Shown one piece after another: positions 8,441 through 9,307 of a stretch of 9,307 bases of DNA (position 1 is its first letter; each line of letters starts with the position of its first letter). Below the pieces are notes generated by a model, which was not told the origin of the DNA, did no database searches, and worked only from the letters and a program-made list of their open reading frames with translations. The translations under genes and the position numbers were made by a program. Location: assembly GCA_964651445.1 (NCBI GenBank), contig CAZYYW010000087.1, positions 1 through 9,307 on the forward strand, read 5' to 3'. The stretch is from GCA-2746365 sp964651445 (GTDB lineage: Bacteria; Pseudomonadota; Gammaproteobacteria; SZUA-229).

Positions 8441-9129
8441 TCACACAACCATTGGTAGCCAAAACCATAACGTGTTTTTATACATTGGAATTTCGCATCT
8501 GTTTTTTTAAATTTTTTTCGTATGTGCAGGATATGTGTGTTGATTGTGTTATCTTCAACCACACCTTGATGACTGGCTTTTATTAAAGCCTCGATACTGA
8601 CAGCTACTTCTGACTCGGCAATGGCTGACAACAGTGAAAACTCTGTCGGCGTTAGATTGATCTCAACATTTTTCCAGAAACATTGCATCGAACCTGCATT
8701 GAGTACCAGACTGCCTGACATTGCCTTGTTATCAGAAATAATAGCGGCAGATGTTAACTGTTTAATCTGAAAGAAAGATTCAATGCGCACCTTTAAATAT
8801 TGTAACGAAACGGGTTTAGTCTGGTAATCCCAGGCACCCAGTTGCAGACCATATATTTTATCCAACTCATTACCACGACTGGTAAGAAAAATTACCGGCA
8901 GACTGGCATCACACTGTTTCAAGTAGCGGCAAATTTCATAACCGCCACCAATATCGGAATTGAGTGCTATATCAAGCAGAGCAAGGTCAGGAAGCTTAGT
9001 GCCAAATGCTTCAATTGCCTGCTGTCGATCTTCATATTCCTCAACAATATAACCTTCTTCTCTTAATGCCTGTGCGTAATGCTTACGCTGTTGAATATCA
9101 TCTTCTACGATGGCGATTGTTTTTTTCAC
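8437..9129 (-). CDS. pdsR: OmpR/PhoB-type response regulator, PdsR-like
   Basis: 230 residues. The receiver domain (1-120) has the acidic pocket Glu9-Asp10-Asp11, phosphoacceptor Asp53 (LALLDIAL), Thr83 (IFLTSRG) and Lys105 (YQTKP). The usual GADDY is GAWDY here. The C-terminal winged helix (about 137-229) has LTPTEFSLLSAIAE and the recognition-helix region EDNTINTHILHIRKKF (192-207), ending YGFGYQW. The conserved DNTI-x-x-HI and LPDLALLDI wording, with GGGYEICRYL, recalls the dedicated sortase regulator family (TIGR03787), in agreement with the adjoining kinase. The start is GTG: an in-frame TAG lies three codons upstream and AGGTAG supplies a ribosome binding site. Its stop overlaps the kinase start (ATGA), so the pair is translationally coupled. 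Its DNA target is unknown; the 11-bp-period repeat upstream is the obvious candidate. The regulator class is certain, the Pds label less so. Confidence 0.82.
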   Translation of the reverse strand: MKKTIAIVEDDIQQRKHYAQALREEGYIVEEYEDRQQAIEAFGTKLPDLALLDIALNSDIGGGYEICRYLKQCDASLPVIFLTSRGNELDKIYGLQLGAWDYQTKPVSLQYLKVRIESFFQIKQLTSAAIISDNKAMSGSLVLNAGSMQCFWKNVEINLTPTEFSLLSAIAESEVAVSIEALIKASHQGVVEDNTINTHILHIRKKFKKTDAKFQCIKTRYGFGYQWLCE

Positions 9130-9135
9130 TTGTAT

Positions 9136-9141
9136 CTACCT
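9136..9141 (-). promoter_or_regulatory. Ribosome binding site deciding the GTG start of the response regulator
   Basis: AGGTAG on the minus strand, with its AGG 9 nt before the GTG at 9127-9129. The TAG in this motif is itself an in-frame stop, so translation in this frame cannot begin further upstream. This fixes the non-ATG start. Confidence 0.6.
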
Positions 9142-9182
9142 GTTGTTCCGATTCTTTGTTTCTGGTCGTTTTTTAAGCATAT

Positions 9183-9188
9183 TTTATA
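9183..9188 (-). promoter_or_regulatory. Candidate -10 element for the regulator-kinase-moaB-moeA unit
   Basis: TATAAA on the minus strand, matching five of six bases of the sigma-70 -10 consensus and giving an inferred leader of roughly 45 nt to the GTG. No recognisable TTGACA-like -35 lies 16-18 bp upstream; the bases there read about AAGCGG. Such a promoter would need an activator, consistent with the repeat at 9214-9240. The call rests on motif and position only. Confidence 0.4.
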
Positions 9189-9213
9189 GGGAATATCAGA
9201 TCAGACCGCTTAC

Positions 9214-9240
9214 CTCCATTTTTTCTCCATTTTTTCTCCA
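9214..9240 (-). repeat. Tandem 11-bp-period repeat, possible response-regulator binding site
   Basis: On the plus strand CTCCA occurs at 9214-9218, 9225-9229 and 9236-9240, exactly 11 bp apart, with six T in each of the two spacers. On the minus strand this reads TGGAG repeated with A6 tracts. OmpR/PhoB-family regulators typically bind direct repeats with 10-11 bp spacing, one helical turn. Here the block ends 25 bp upstream of a candidate -10 that lacks a good -35. Phased A-tracts would also bend the DNA. Autoregulation by the adjoining regulator is an inference. The same bases lie in a minus-strand frame open to the right edge, so a coding explanation remains possible. Confidence 0.5.
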
Positions 9241-9307
9241 CCCATTGCCAAAGATTGAATCTGGCACTGCTGTTGTAATAGCACCGTGACAACACAAAAC
9301 CATATTG

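Noticed and set aside
9196..9230. Two mini-frames on the minus strand, each starting with ATG after a GGAG (MEKKWR and MEVSGLI), as possible leader peptides.
   Set aside because: The GGAG-A-ATG pattern is a by-product of the 11-bp repeat, and the best -10 element lies downstream, so most transcripts would not include them.
9286..9307. GTG at 9286 as the start of a divergent plus-strand gene, perhaps the missing sortase.
   Set aside because: No ribosome binding site precedes it and only seven codons are visible, so it cannot be supported.

Overview
This window most likely comes from a draft genome or metagenome bin of a gammaproteobacterium, possibly marine. The PEP synthase and its regulatory protein resemble the enterobacterial and pseudomonad proteins along their whole visible length. 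There is an outer-membrane-type protein with a C-terminal Phe. The two-component pair resembles, from memory, the 'proteobacterial dedicated sortase' regulators described mainly from marine Gammaproteobacteria. A run of exactly 100 N inside ppsA marks an assembly join.

Layout. Positions 105-1340 (minus) encode an unrecognised secreted protein, probably an outer-membrane beta-barrel. A 182-bp divergent intergenic region follows. Then comes a two-gene plus-strand operon: ppsA (1523-3744, broken by the N gap) and ppsR (3741-4577), joined by an ATGA stop/start overlap. PpsA makes phosphoenolpyruvate from pyruvate for gluconeogenesis, and PpsR switches PpsA off and on by reversible phosphorylation of the Thr two residues before the catalytic His. 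Only 18 bp separate ppsR from the convergent block.

The rest of the window is one co-directional minus-strand block, read from right to left: an OmpR/PhoB-type response regulator (9129-8437, GTG start), a sensor histidine kinase (8440-6428, overlapping by ATGA), moaB (6394-5876) and moeA (5846-4596). Gaps of 33 and 29 bp suggest a single transcription unit that joins a signalling pair to two molybdenum-cofactor genes. The kinase has a large periplasmic region that looks CBM9/DOMON-like. The regulator and kinase match what I remember of the PdsR/PdsS families, but no sortase or sortase target lies inside the window. If present, they should be beyond position 9307 or elsewhere in the genome.

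Upstream of the regulator, positions 9214-9240 hold an 11-bp-period repeat with T-tracts, placed just upstream of a plausible -10 element. This is the spacing expected for a tandem OmpR/PhoB-family binding site and is the most testable new signal here. A minus-strand frame open to the right edge covers the same bases, so a coding explanation is not excluded. A second small signal is a 17-bp near-identical direct repeat flanking the ppsA-ppsR operon, with a shorter copy at the left edge. No tRNA, rRNA, CRISPR, insertion sequence or convincing intrinsic terminator was seen.
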